Assembly (NCBI GenBank): GCA_937892215.1
Contig: CALAVE010000054.1
Span: 1-27,977 of the forward strand
Length of the DNA: 27,977 nt
Direction of reading: 5' to 3'
Source: an uncultured Porphyromonadaceae bacterium
Lineage (GTDB): Bacteria > Bacteroidota > Bacteroidia > Bacteroidales > Muribaculaceae
This document shows positions 6,984 to 15,253 of the stretch, piece by piece. The notes beneath the pieces are model-generated. The model was not told the origin of the DNA. It ran no database searches and saw only the letters and a list, made by a program, of their open reading frames with translations. Position 1 is the first letter of the stretch. Each line of letters starts with the position of its first letter. A program made the position numbers and the translations under genes.

Positions 6984-8402
6984 ATGAGGAAATACTTTGC
7001 AATTTTAGCCTTGCTTCTGCTGCCACTGAGCATGCAGGCCAAGGAATACACATTCGCAACTCTCGCGGCGATTGACGGTAGCGGAGTGACACAGAAAAAC
7101 GGGGAATACACTCTGACCCCCCATAGCGAAACCGAGTTAACACTCGATGGTGGAGGAATAACAGTTTCAGGCACAGAGTTGACCATAAACGAAGGCAACT
7201 CACTGAAAATCATTGATGGCGACGTTGTGAAATTTGCCGCGAAGACGCGCCTGAACGTGAATGGCGACATCAGTGCCGAAGTGGAGAACGAAGCCGCGCT
7301 CACCGCTACCGGCGACGGGGCAGAGACGGCAGAGGGCATACGTGTGTACTGCGAGCGCGCTAAGGCTCGTTTTGCCAATGTAAGGTTTGAGTATGTGGGA
7401 ATTTCGTTCGGCTCGGCACAGGGCGCGCTGATTATCGACAACTGCTCGTTCAGTAACCATAACGGCAAACTCAGCAGCAATGCCGTGAACTTCACCGCCG
7501 CCGGAACAGGCAACTCAGTAACGGAAACCGAATTCACCGGCTGCTATGGCGGGTGCATCGCATCGGGCGCCAACACCCCTGTGGGCATAACCATAAGTAA
7601 CTGCGAATTCACCGATAACGGCACGTCGGAACGCCTTTTACCGGCCATCAACCTCACTTGCAGCGGCGATAACGACATTATAATCACCGACAACAACGTG
7701 ACCGGACGCGGCGTGGTGACACGTGCCGGCGGAATAGCACTGGGCAACTTGCTCAGCATGGCTGTTAATAACACCTGCACAGTAAGCCGTAACACAGTGA
7801 AAAACAACTCCTACGGCATCACTGTCACCGGTGCCGGCAACGTGCGCATAACCGACAACGAGATAACGGACAACCACTTCATCAGCAACCCCATGAGCGG
7901 AGGCAGCGGCATCAATATCACCAATCCTTACGGCACTAGCCACGCTGTGGTGAGCGGCAACAGAATCAGCGGCCACTACTGGGGAATTACAATAATCGGT
8001 GCCAACGATGTGAACTGTGGCAAGACCGAGGACCCACTTGCTGAGGACTACAATCCCGGCAACAACGTGTTCTCAGACAACGGGAACGGAGAGGCGGAGT
8101 ATGCTAAGTGCGACCTTGCCAACAACGGCACCGCAACCGTCTATGCCCAGGGCAACACCTGGAGCGTAGCGCAGCAGACACCTGAGCAGATTGAAACGTG
8201 CATCTACCACAAGACCGACAATTCTTCGCTGGGCGAGGTAATCTTTATCCCGGCAAACGACGGTTCGGGGGTGGAAAGCATCATAAAAGACACCGATAAG
8301 GCTGACACACAACAGTTCAACTTGCTGGGCCAACCTGTTTCACAAGATGCCACAGGGATAATTATTTTAAGTAACGGCAGGAAAATCCTGAAAAAGAAAT
8401 AA
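6984..8402 (+). CDS. Secreted right-handed parallel beta-helix protein with T9SS-like tail
   Basis: I place the start at the ATG at 6984, because MRKYFAILALLLLPLSMQAK is a clean signal peptide. The frame is open back to 6915, but that extension crosses the promoter. The mature protein is about 450 residues of beta-helix repeats of the NosD/pectate-lyase type, with many N, G, T and repeated forms such as ITISNCEFTDNG, ITDNNVTG, VSRNTVKNNSYGITV and ITDNEITDNH. The last 35 or so residues (QQFNLLGQPV to GRKILKKK) resemble the short type A sorting tail used by the Bacteroidota type IX secretion system, so surface display or secretion is likely. Beta-helix proteins of this type often bind or cut polysaccharide, but I see no catalytic motif that would fix a substrate. 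The gene has its own promoter and appears monocistronic. Confidence 0.8.
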   Translation: MRKYFAILALLLLPLSMQAKEYTFATLAAIDGSGVTQKNGEYTLTPHSETELTLDGGGITVSGTELTINEGNSLKIIDGDVVKFAAKTRLNVNGDISAEVENEAALTATGDGAETAEGIRVYCERAKARFANVRFEYVGISFGSAQGALIIDNCSFSNHNGKLSSNAVNFTAAGTGNSVTETEFTGCYGGCIASGANTPVGITISNCEFTDNGTSERLLPAINLTCSGDNDIIITDNNVTGRGVVTRAGGIALGNLLSMAVNNTCTVSRNTVKNNSYGITVTGAGNVRITDNEITDNHFISNPMSGGSGINITNPYGTSHAVVSGNRISGHYWGITIIGANDVNCGKTEDPLAEDYNPGNNVFSDNGNGEAEYAKCDLANNGTATVYAQGNTWSVAQQTPEQIETCIYHKTDNSSLGEVIFIPANDGSGVESIIKDTDKADTQQFNLLGQPVSQDATGIIILSNGRKILKKK

Positions 8403-8467
8403 CGCACCAAATGGGTTGATAAACAAAGTTTAACCATTCACTTTCACTGCGATTTAAGAAAGATACA

Positions 8468-8475
8468 TACCTTTG
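8468..8475 (+). promoter_or_regulatory. -7 element just before the DUF4294 gene
   Basis: TACCTTTG matches TAnnTTTG and ends 8 bp before the ATG at 8484. Transcription would start only a few nucleotides ahead of the start codon. No good -33 TTTG lies at 19-20 bp upstream, so the promoter call is moderate. Confidence 0.5.
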
Positions 8476-8483
8476 CCAGCGCA

Positions 8484-9131
8484 ATGAAAAAACTTATAGT
8501 GATATTAATGCTTATAGGTGCCGCCTTTTCGCTGACACCGCTGCACGCACAGTCCGAGCCTGACATGCCCGATCTGGACCAACTTCCCGGGCTAACGAGG
8601 AAAGTGTGGGCCGGCATGTATCACTTTGTGGAAGAGGAGAGTGGCGACACACTGATGATGCTCGTTTTCAACCCCATCATCATCTATCCCCGCGAGCGGT
8701 TCCGCAACAAGAAAGAGGAGGAATTCTACTGGAAAACCGTGCGCGATGTGAAGCGAACACTACCTTACGCCAAGGTTATAAGCGTGACGCTCCTTGAAAC
8801 GTACGAATATCTTGAGACCTACGCGACAAAGAAAGAGAAGGAAGAATATCTGAAACGGTTTGAGAAAGAAATCTTCCGACAGTACAAACCCGAAATGAAG
8901 AAGATGACCAGGTCGCAGGGAAAAATGCTCATCAAACTCATCAACCGCGAAACAAACCAGTCGTCGTACAATATCGTAAAAGCATTTTTGGGCACATTCA
9001 GAGCCGGATTCTGGCAAACGTTCGGGCGGTTCTTCGGCATGAACATGAAAACCGGCTACAACCCCGACAAAGATAAAAACGACGCCATGATAGAACGCAT
9101 CTGCGTGCGAGTGGAGCAAGGAACACTGTGA
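8484..9131 (+). CDS. DUF4294 domain-containing exported protein
   Basis: A 215-residue protein with a signal peptide (about 1-22, ending PLHAQ), then a compact conserved region. Features include NPIIIYPRERFRNKKEEEFYWKTVRDVKRTLPYAK, a charged helical stretch EYLETYATKKEKEEYLKRFEKEIFRQYKPEMKKM, then SQGKMLIKLINRETNQSSYNIVKAFLG and an aromatic RAGFWQTFGRFFGMNMKTGYNP. This matches the Bacteroidota family DUF4294, whose function is unknown. A periplasmic location is inferred from the leader. The gene is the first of a tight cluster: the next start overlaps its stop as GTGA. Because the predicted transcription start lies almost at the ATG, a later Met at 8508 was considered, but it would remove the positive N-region of the signal peptide. 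Confidence 0.82.
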   Translation: MKKLIVILMLIGAAFSLTPLHAQSEPDMPDLDQLPGLTRKVWAGMYHFVEEESGDTLMMLVFNPIIIYPRERFRNKKEEEFYWKTVRDVKRTLPYAKVISVTLLETYEYLETYATKKEKEEYLKRFEKEIFRQYKPEMKKMTRSQGKMLIKLINRETNQSSYNIVKAFLGTFRAGFWQTFGRFFGMNMKTGYNPDKDKNDAMIERICVRVEQGTL

Positions 9132-11014
9132 GCAAGAAAGAGAATGCCATACAAGCCTTACTCCGGCAACGCGAACTGCTGAATCTGGAATACAATGCCG
9201 AGAAAGAAGAATTTCGTCGGCTCACCGAGACCATGGGAATAGCCCGCAAAGTGAAGCGCGGCGACTGCTGGTATCCCTCACACTGCGGACGCACTTATTA
9301 CAATTCGCTCAACTCGCTGGTAATAGAGATATTCCGAGACGAAGACACCGAAATAGAGCATAATTTTGAGCCAGGGAAGCAGGTGATGTTCTTCAGCGTG
9401 GACGGCAGCGACAACCTGCACTACCTGAAGCAAGGCGGCACTGTAAGTTATGCCGAAGAAAACCGCATGGTGATTAGCGTGAATGACCCCGCAACGGCCG
9501 ATGCGATAAGAAATCTGGAGCGGCCGGGAGTGCAACTTTCATTCGACGAAACCACTTACAAACTTATGACCGGAGCACTGGAGTGGGTGATTAACGCCAA
9601 GGGCAACCGTCTGGCCGAAATCCGCGACACCCTCTACGGATGGCGCCCCACGGCAAGATTGCAACTCTCACCCATGGAATTTCCGTGGCTCAACGCCAGC
9701 CAGCAGACCGCCGTGAACAGCGTGCTTGCCGCAAAAGACGTGTCGGTGGTGCATGGGCCTCCGGGAACCGGTAAGACCACTACACTGGTTGAGGCTATAT
9801 ATGAGACACTTCGCCGTGAGAATCAGGTACTTGTGTGCGCCCAAAGCAATATGGCAGTGGACTGGATAAGCGAGCAACTGTGTAATCGCGGAATAGACGT
9901 GCTGAGAGTGGGAAATCCGGCAAGAGTAACCGACCGGATGCTGGCTCTGACATACGAACGCCGCTACGAAGCGCATCCCGACTATCCCCAGTTGTGGGCG
10001 TTGCGAAAGACCCTTCGCGAAGTGCAAGCCAACCGCAAACGCGGCGAGGCAGTCCACCAGAAAATGGACCGCCTTAAAAGCCGCATAACCGAACTGGAAA
10101 TCCGCATCCATAACACACTGATGGGCGAGGCGCGAGTAATAGCGTGCACACTTGCCGGCAGTGCCAGCCGGGTGTTGGAAGGCACACGGTTCGGAACACT
10201 TTTTATCGACGAGGCCGCACAAGCACTGGAAGCCGCCTGCTGGATAGCCATCCGCAAAGCCGACCGCGTAATCCTTGCAGGAGACCACTGCCAGTTGCCA
10301 CCCACGGTAAAAAGCATAGAGGCCATTAAAGGCAGGCTGGACAAGACACTAATGGAGAGAATCGTGGAAAACAATCCACAGACCGTGACACTGCTGCAGG
10401 TGCAGTATCGCATGAACGAGGATATCATGCGATTCTCCAGCGACTGGTTCTACGACGGCAAGGTGAGATGCGCCAGCGAAGTGCACAGCCGCGGCATTCT
10501 GGACCTGGACACAGCCATTACCTGGGTGAACACCGAAGGTGAATACCGCGAAGAATTTGTGGGCGAAAGTTTCGGGCGCATCAACAGAGATGAGGCAGCA
10601 CTAACGCTGGCAACATTGCAGACCTATTTTGAACGGATAGGGCGGGAACGAATTGAAGAGGAGCGAATAGACGTGGGCATCATCTCGCCATACCGAGCAC
10701 AGGTGCAGTATCTGCGGCGTTTGTTGAAAAGAAGCACCTATTTCAAACCGTTACGCAAGTTCATCACCGTGAACACCGTGGACGGATTCCAGGGACAAGA
10801 ACGCGACGTGATTATGATAAGTCTGGTACGCTCCAACGATGACGGACAAATAGGGTTCCTGCGCGACCTTCGCCGAATGAATGTGGCCATGACGCGTGCG
10901 AGGATGAAGCTCTTTGTGCTGGGTGACGCCACAACAATGACACGCCACCCATTCTACAAGAAACTGTACAACTACATCAGCAAACTCAACGGTAATGATG
11001 AACAAACTGATTAA
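9128..11014 (+). CDS. Superfamily 1 DNA/RNA helicase (Upf1/IGHMBP2-like)
   Basis: The 628-residue ATP-dependent helicase starts at a GTG that overlaps the previous stop by 4 bp, implying translational coupling. Motif I is GPPGTGKT at 210-217, the Walker B motif DEAAQ at 361-365, and motif III GDHCQLPP at 385-392. Motifs Q/IV lie in QYRMNEDIMRFSS, V in VNTVDGFQGQERDVIMIS, and VI in NVAMTRARMKLFVLGD. The N-terminal 190 residues, including the charged EEFRRLTETMGIARKVKRGDCWYPS, form the beta-barrel/stalk region seen in Upf1-like enzymes. Bacterial members unwind or remodel nucleic acid, but their role is poorly known. Pairing with an exported DUF4294 protein and a membrane transporter is not obviously functional. 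An ATG start further inside would lose conserved N-terminal sequence. Confidence 0.9.
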   Translation: MSKKENAIQALLRQRELLNLEYNAEKEEFRRLTETMGIARKVKRGDCWYPSHCGRTYYNSLNSLVIEIFRDEDTEIEHNFEPGKQVMFFSVDGSDNLHYLKQGGTVSYAEENRMVISVNDPATADAIRNLERPGVQLSFDETTYKLMTGALEWVINAKGNRLAEIRDTLYGWRPTARLQLSPMEFPWLNASQQTAVNSVLAAKDVSVVHGPPGTGKTTTLVEAIYETLRRENQVLVCAQSNMAVDWISEQLCNRGIDVLRVGNPARVTDRMLALTYERRYEAHPDYPQLWALRKTLREVQANRKRGEAVHQKMDRLKSRITELEIRIHNTLMGEARVIACTLAGSASRVLEGTRFGTLFIDEAAQALEAACWIAIRKADRVILAGDHCQLPPTVKSIEAIKGRLDKTLMERIVENNPQTVTLLQVQYRMNEDIMRFSSDWFYDGKVRCASEVHSRGILDLDTAITWVNTEGEYREEFVGESFGRINRDEAALTLATLQTYFERIGRERIEEERIDVGIISPYRAQVQYLRRLLKRSTYFKPLRKFITVNTVDGFQGQERDVIMISLVRSNDDGQIGFLRDLRRMNVAMTRARMKLFVLGDATTMTRHPFYKKLYNYISKLNGNDEQTD

Positions 11015-11990
11015 TTTCCTGAAAGAATGGACTTTGCCGTCGGCAATAGTGGCAGGAACGATTATTTACCTCACCTTTGCCATCACTCCTGCTCTGGAAA
11101 ATGCAGCCACATTCTTCAGCCCCATAATGGATGCACTGATGCCTATAGTACTGTTTATGGTGCTTCTGGTGACATTTTGCAAAGTGGACTTCCACAAGAT
11201 GCGCCCCGCCCGCTGGCACTGGGTGGCCTGCGCATTCCAGATTGTATCGGTGGCAATGGTATTTGGTCTGATTAAGGGGTTTGAACTCCAAGGACGCGCG
11301 CTGGTACTGGCCGAGGGCATACTTATCTGCATCATAGGCCCTGGAGCCACCGCCGCCGCAGTGGTAACCGAGAAACTTGGCGGAAACCTGGAGACTATGA
11401 CCACTTACACGTTTATCTCCAATTTTCTAACGGCACTGACCGTTCCCGTACTATTTCCCCTTATTGAGCACAATCAGACACTATCAGTCGTACAATCGTT
11501 CCTACTTATTCTGGAGCGAGTGTGCGAAATACTGGTGCTTCCAATGGCCGTGGCCTATGTAATCAAGCATCACCTGCACAAACTTCACAAGAAAATTATT
11601 TCAATCAACGACCTTTCCTTCTATCTGTGGGCCTTCTCGCTTATGATAACCACCGGCATTACGGTGAAAAACATTATGAATTCCAGCATCAACGCCTGGT
11701 TCCTCATAGCTATGGCGGCCATTATAGCCGTCCTCTGTTTTGTGCAGTACGCAGTGGGGCACTATATCGGAGTCCACGAGCGGGTTCCCATTGAAGGCGC
11801 GCAAGCCTTAGGACAGAAAAACACCTCGTTCGCCATCTGGATTTCTTACGCCTACCTTAATCCGCTGGCCAGCGTGTGCCCAGGCTTCTATGTCCTGTGG
11901 CAGAATATTGTAAACAGTTATGAACTGCGGCAGCACTCGCTCAATTCAGCCAAACAAAACACAAAGGCGGGTAACAACTACTTAAATTAA
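10995..11990 (+). CDS. BASS-family (bile acid:sodium symporter-like) membrane transporter
   Basis: A 331-residue protein with about nine or ten hydrophobic segments, of usual BASS length. Recognisable parts are IIGPGATAAAVVTEKLGG in the first half and GAQALGQKNTSFAIWISYAYLNPLASVCPGFYVLWQNIVNS near the end, which corresponds to the family's Gln-Asn sodium-binding crossover helix. The family carries bile acids, pantothenate, pyruvate or other organic anions with Na+; the substrate here is unknown. The start overlaps the helicase gene by 17-20 bp (ATGATG at 10995-11000, first or second Met), so the two are almost certainly co-translated from one mRNA. A basic C-terminal tail follows the last helix. 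The family call is good, but the substrate is not. Confidence 0.82.
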   Translation: MMNKLINFLKEWTLPSAIVAGTIIYLTFAITPALENAATFFSPIMDALMPIVLFMVLLVTFCKVDFHKMRPARWHWVACAFQIVSVAMVFGLIKGFELQGRALVLAEGILICIIGPGATAAAVVTEKLGGNLETMTTYTFISNFLTALTVPVLFPLIEHNQTLSVVQSFLLILERVCEILVLPMAVAYVIKHHLHKLHKKIISINDLSFYLWAFSLMITTGITVKNIMNSSINAWFLIAMAAIIAVLCFVQYAVGHYIGVHERVPIEGAQALGQKNTSFAIWISYAYLNPLASVCPGFYVLWQNIVNSYELRQHSLNSAKQNTKAGNNYLN

Positions 11991-12002
11991 TTTCCACTTG
12001 TT

Positions 12003-12034
12003 TTTGGTTTTACATTCAATTTTGCTTAAATTTG
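12003..12034 (+). promoter_or_regulatory. Promoter of the Na/Pi cotransporter gene
   Basis: TTTG (12003-12006) and TAAATTTG (12027-12034) match the -33 and -7 elements with a 20-bp spacer, among the best promoters in the window. The leader would be about 55 nt and is very A+T-rich. Confidence 0.75.
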
Positions 12035-12096
12035 TGGCAAGTTATTGATATTATTATTTTTATTATTTCTAAATAACAAATCGCAAACAGAGGGTC

Positions 12097-13914
12097 ATGG
12101 ATTACTCATTTTTGGATTTTCTGGCGCTTTTAGGCGCAGTATGCCTTTTCCTGTACGGAATGAAGGTGATGAGTGAGGGTCTTCAAAAAGCAGCCGGAAA
12201 CAGACTTCGCAGCATTTTATCGGCAATGACTAAGAACACCTTTATGGGTGTAATGACCGGTATGATAATCACAGCTCTGATTCAGAGTTCCAGTGCATCA
12301 ACCGTGATGGTGGTAAGTTTTGTGAACGCCGGCCTTATGTCACTGGAGCAGTCAATGGCAGTGATATTCGGAGCCAACCTGGGAACTACGCTCACCGCAT
12401 GGATTGTGTCGATTTTCGGCTTCAAGGTGAACATGTCGCTGTTCATGCTGCCATTACTGGCAATAGCAGTGCCCATGCTCTTCATGAAGAATAGCCAGTA
12501 CAAGTCAATCGGTGAATTTCTCATCGGCTTCGTGTTCCTGTTCATGGGTCTTGACGCAATCAGTGCCAACGTGCCCGACCTTAGCAAGTCGCCTGAGATA
12601 TTCCAGTCGCTTCAGGCCTACACATCCATGGGCTTCTGGTCGATGCTCATTTTCTTCGGAGTGGGCCTTGTGGTAACCATAGTGATCCAGTCCAGTGCCG
12701 CAACATTCGCCATAGTGCTGATTATGGCCACAAAGGGCTGGATACCGTTTGACATGTCGTGCGCAATGGTGCTGGGCAGCAACCTGGGAACCACCATCAC
12801 TCCGCTGCTGGCATCACTGGGCGGAAACACAGCCGCCAAGAAAGCCGCCGCCGGACACTTGCTCTATAACATATTCTGCGCCATACTGATGATTGCCGCA
12901 TTCTTCCCGTTCGTTGACATGATAGTGTGGCTCACCAGAGACGTATTCAGTTTCGGCGACCCCACCACCCTTTACGACTACACCAAGTCGGGCGGTTCCA
13001 ATGCCACCATGATTGCAGATATGCAGTTTGCAATGTCGATGGGAATGTCGCTCTATCACACCGTCTATAACATCTTCTCACTGCTGATTATGGTGTGGTT
13101 CACAAAGCAGTACGTGCAGATGGTGAACTTCCTGATAAAGAGCAAGAAAAAAGAAGAAGAGGAATTCCAACTCAAGTATATCAGCGGAGGACTTGTGGGT
13201 GCAGCGGAACTTAACATCATGCAGGCACAACGAGAGATATGCGTATATGCCGAGCGCGTGGAGCGCATGCTGGGAATGGTGAAGGAACTGATTCACACTA
13301 AGACAGGCACTGTGGAATTCAACGAACTATACACGCGCATTGGTAAGTATGAGGACATTTCCGACCGCATGGAAATAGAAATCGCCAACTACCTGAACCG
13401 AGTGGTGGACGGCCGACTAAGTTACAGTGCTAAGCTGCAGATTTCCACCATGCTCAATTTCGTAAGTGAGATAGAGAGCATAGCCGACTCGTGTAACAAC
13501 ATAGCAAAGACACTTGTGCGCAAAGAAGAGATTCATGCACATTTCACCCAGTACAACTACGACAACATCGACACGATGCTAAAATACGTGAGCGAAGCAA
13601 TGACCAACATGGTGGCCGTGCTGTGCGACCTGGACAACGCCACCACCGAGGACCTCATGCGCAACTACAACAAAGAGCGTGAAATCAACAACTTCCGCAA
13701 CCTGTGCCGCACTGAGAACATTGAGAACATCAACCAGAAGAAATATCCCTATCAGGCAGGTATCTTCTATCTGGACATCATCTGCGAGGCAGAAAAACTG
13801 GGCGACTTCATAGTGAACGTGATAGACGGTGTGGAGGAAATGATTAAGCGCCGCAAAAATCCCGATGTACAATCCACAGTGAAGTTTGAGCAGGAAGTGC
13901 TGAGCAAGAGCTAA
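12097..13914 (+). CDS. Na+/phosphate cotransporter with C-terminal PhoU-like domain
   Basis: A 605-residue NptA/YjbB-type transporter. The membrane part (about 1-345) contains two inverted copies of the Na/Pi repeat. The first has QSSSAST at 63-69 and GANLGTTLT shortly after; the second has QSSAAT at 198-203 and GSNLGTTIT after it. These QSS motifs line the Na+/phosphate path in SLC34-like proteins. From about 350 on, the protein is a soluble helical region (VERMLGMVKELIHTKTGTVEFNELY, IESIADSCNNIAKTLVRKEE, CEAEKLGDFIVNVIDGVEE) matching the PhoU-like domain fused to many bacterial members, which probably senses or limits transport. It imports phosphate into the cytoplasm with sodium. It is preceded by its own strong promoter and followed 49 bp later by rubrerythrin, which may be read through. 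Confidence is high. Confidence 0.93.
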   Translation: MDYSFLDFLALLGAVCLFLYGMKVMSEGLQKAAGNRLRSILSAMTKNTFMGVMTGMIITALIQSSSASTVMVVSFVNAGLMSLEQSMAVIFGANLGTTLTAWIVSIFGFKVNMSLFMLPLLAIAVPMLFMKNSQYKSIGEFLIGFVFLFMGLDAISANVPDLSKSPEIFQSLQAYTSMGFWSMLIFFGVGLVVTIVIQSSAATFAIVLIMATKGWIPFDMSCAMVLGSNLGTTITPLLASLGGNTAAKKAAAGHLLYNIFCAILMIAAFFPFVDMIVWLTRDVFSFGDPTTLYDYTKSGGSNATMIADMQFAMSMGMSLYHTVYNIFSLLIMVWFTKQYVQMVNFLIKSKKKEEEEFQLKYISGGLVGAAELNIMQAQREICVYAERVERMLGMVKELIHTKTGTVEFNELYTRIGKYEDISDRMEIEIANYLNRVVDGRLSYSAKLQISTMLNFVSEIESIADSCNNIAKTLVRKEEIHAHFTQYNYDNIDTMLKYVSEAMTNMVAVLCDLDNATTEDLMRNYNKEREINNFRNLCRTENIENINQKKYPYQAGIFYLDIICEAEKLGDFIVNVIDGVEEMIKRRKNPDVQSTVKFEQEVLSKS

Positions 13915-13963
13915 TTAAGAAATAATTAATTCACATAATAATCTTTAACTACAAGAGTAAAAT

Positions 13964-14506
13964 ATGAAAGACTTAAAAGGAACCAAGACCGAGAAAAACC
14001 TGCAGGAAGCATTTGCCGGTGAATCACAGGCACGAAACAAGTACACATACTTTGCCTCAAAAGCAAAGAAAGACGGATATGTGCAAATAGCCGCAATATT
14101 TGAGGAAACCGCAGCCCAGGAGAAGGAACATGCCAAGATGTGGTTCAAATATCTGGAAGGCGGAGCAATTAAGGGTACAGTGGAAAACCTGAAAGCCGCC
14201 GCTGAAGGTGAAAACTTTGAATGGACCGACATGTACAAGCGCATGGCCCAAGAGGCTCGCGAAGAAGGCTTTGACGAGATAGCCGACAAGATGGAAGGTG
14301 TGGCAGCAATTGAAAAGGCTCACGAAGAGCGCTATCGCAAACTGCTGGCCAACGTAGAAGGCAAACTTGTGTTCTCACGCGACGAGGATTGCATCTGGCA
14401 GTGCAGCAACTGCGGCCATATTGTGGTGGGCAAAGCCGCACCCGAAATTTGTCCGGTGTGTAACCACCCGCAGGCTTATTTCCAACTGAAGGCTGAGAAT
14501 TACTAA
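13964..14506 (+). CDS. rbr: Rubrerythrin
   Basis: The 180-residue protein has the classic two-domain layout. The ferritin-like four-helix domain carries di-iron ligands Glu20 (AFAGESQARNKY), Glu53 and His56 (QEKEH), Glu97, and further glutamates in EKAHEERY around 117-121. The C-terminal rubredoxin domain has Cys147, Cys150, Cys163 and Cys166 (CSNC and CPVC). Rubrerythrin reduces hydrogen peroxide to water in the cytoplasm with electrons from a reductase, a main defence of anaerobes in air. I see no clear TAnnTTTG promoter in the 49-bp gap after the transporter, so it may be cotranscribed with it or use a weak A+T-rich promoter. A strong bidirectional terminator follows. Confidence 0.97.
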   Translation: MKDLKGTKTEKNLQEAFAGESQARNKYTYFASKAKKDGYVQIAAIFEETAAQEKEHAKMWFKYLEGGAIKGTVENLKAAAEGENFEWTDMYKRMAQEAREEGFDEIADKMEGVAAIEKAHEERYRKLLANVEGKLVFSRDEDCIWQCSNCGHIVVGKAAPEICPVCNHPQAYFQLKAENY

Positions 14507-14573
14507 TGTTCTATAGAAGAAGTATTTACCGACAGTTAAATACTGCTGACCACTAAAGGACAGTTTAAACCCG

Positions 14574-14587
14574 AATCGGTCATTAGG
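14574..14587 (+). repeat. 14-bp intergenic motif AATCGGTCATTAGG, copy 2
   Basis: This second exact copy of the motif at 2255-2268 lies between the rubrerythrin stop codon and the bidirectional terminator, 4 bp before the terminator stem begins. Flanking bases differ from copy 1 apart from the nearby A-rich run. Confidence 0.5.
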
Positions 14588-14590
14588 ATT

Positions 14591-14635
14591 AAAAAATGAA
14601 GCCGCAGGATTAATGTACTTGCGGCTTCATTTTTT
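14591..14635. terminator. Strong bidirectional terminator between rbr and rdgB
   Basis: The arms AAAAAATGAAGCCGCA (14591-14606) and TGCGGCTTCATTTTTT (14620-14635) pair perfectly over 16 bp around a 13-nt loop. The core is GC-rich and the outer A/T runs serve as U-tracts on both strands. It ends the rightward rubrerythrin transcript and the leftward rdgB transcript. Confidence 0.92.
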
Positions 14636-14652
14636 GTCTATGACGGCTCAGA

Positions 14653-15234
14653 CTACTTTCCAAGCAGATATGCAATGAGTTTGCGAGTGGCTCGTCCGCG
14701 ATGGCTGATGGCATTTTTTTCCTGTGCAGTCATCTGGGCAAACGTCAGCCCGTCGGCTTCTACAGGCGCGAATATACTGTCGTAGCCAAATCCACCTTCT
14801 CCGTGCCGCTCAGTAAGGATGTTACCTTCCACCTTGCCTTCAAAAATTGTAATACGCTCGCCTTCGATAAGCGCGATAGCAGTGCGGAAGCGGGCAGTAC
14901 GGTCCTTGCGGTCGCCAAGTTTAAGTAGCACCTTGTCTATGTTATGCTCACTATTGTGGTCATCGCCGGCATAACGGGCAGAGCGAACACCCGGTTCACC
15001 ACCAAGAGCATCTATCTCGAGCCCAGTATCATCGCTAAAGCAGTCGTAGCCGTAATGCTCCTTCACATAGCAAGCCTTCTGACGCGCATTACCTTCGATA
15101 GAGGGAGAAGTTTCCGGAATGTCTTCGTGGCACCCTATATCACTCAGACTCAGCACCTCAAAATCATTACCAATCATTTGCCTCATTTCCTGCAACTTAT
15201 GTGCATTATTCGTGGCAAAAACTATTTTCTTCAT
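14653..15234 (-). CDS. rdgB: Non-canonical purine NTP diphosphatase (RdgB/HAM1)
   Basis: This enzyme hydrolyses XTP, dITP and ITP to the monophosphate, keeping deaminated purines out of DNA and RNA. I place the start at ATG 15234, giving 193 aa, because the family begins KIVFATNNAHKLQEM; the upstream in-frame ATG at 15273 lies inside leuS and would add 13 unlike residues. Conserved features are the substrate-loop ATNNAHK near the N-terminus, SDDTGLEIDALGG, the GGFGYDSIF glycine motif and SHRGRA at the C-terminus. It is the last gene of the nadA-gpx-leuS-rdgB cluster, 19 bp after leuS and just before the bidirectional terminator. Confidence 0.95.
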   Translation of the reverse strand: MKKIVFATNNAHKLQEMRQMIGNDFEVLSLSDIGCHEDIPETSPSIEGNARQKACYVKEHYGYDCFSDDTGLEIDALGGEPGVRSARYAGDDHNSEHNIDKVLLKLGDRKDRTARFRTAIALIEGERITIFEGKVEGNILTERHGEGGFGYDSIFAPVEADGLTFAQMTAQEKNAISHRGRATRKLIAYLLGK

Positions 15235-15253
15235 AATAAAAATCAGTTTTTCG

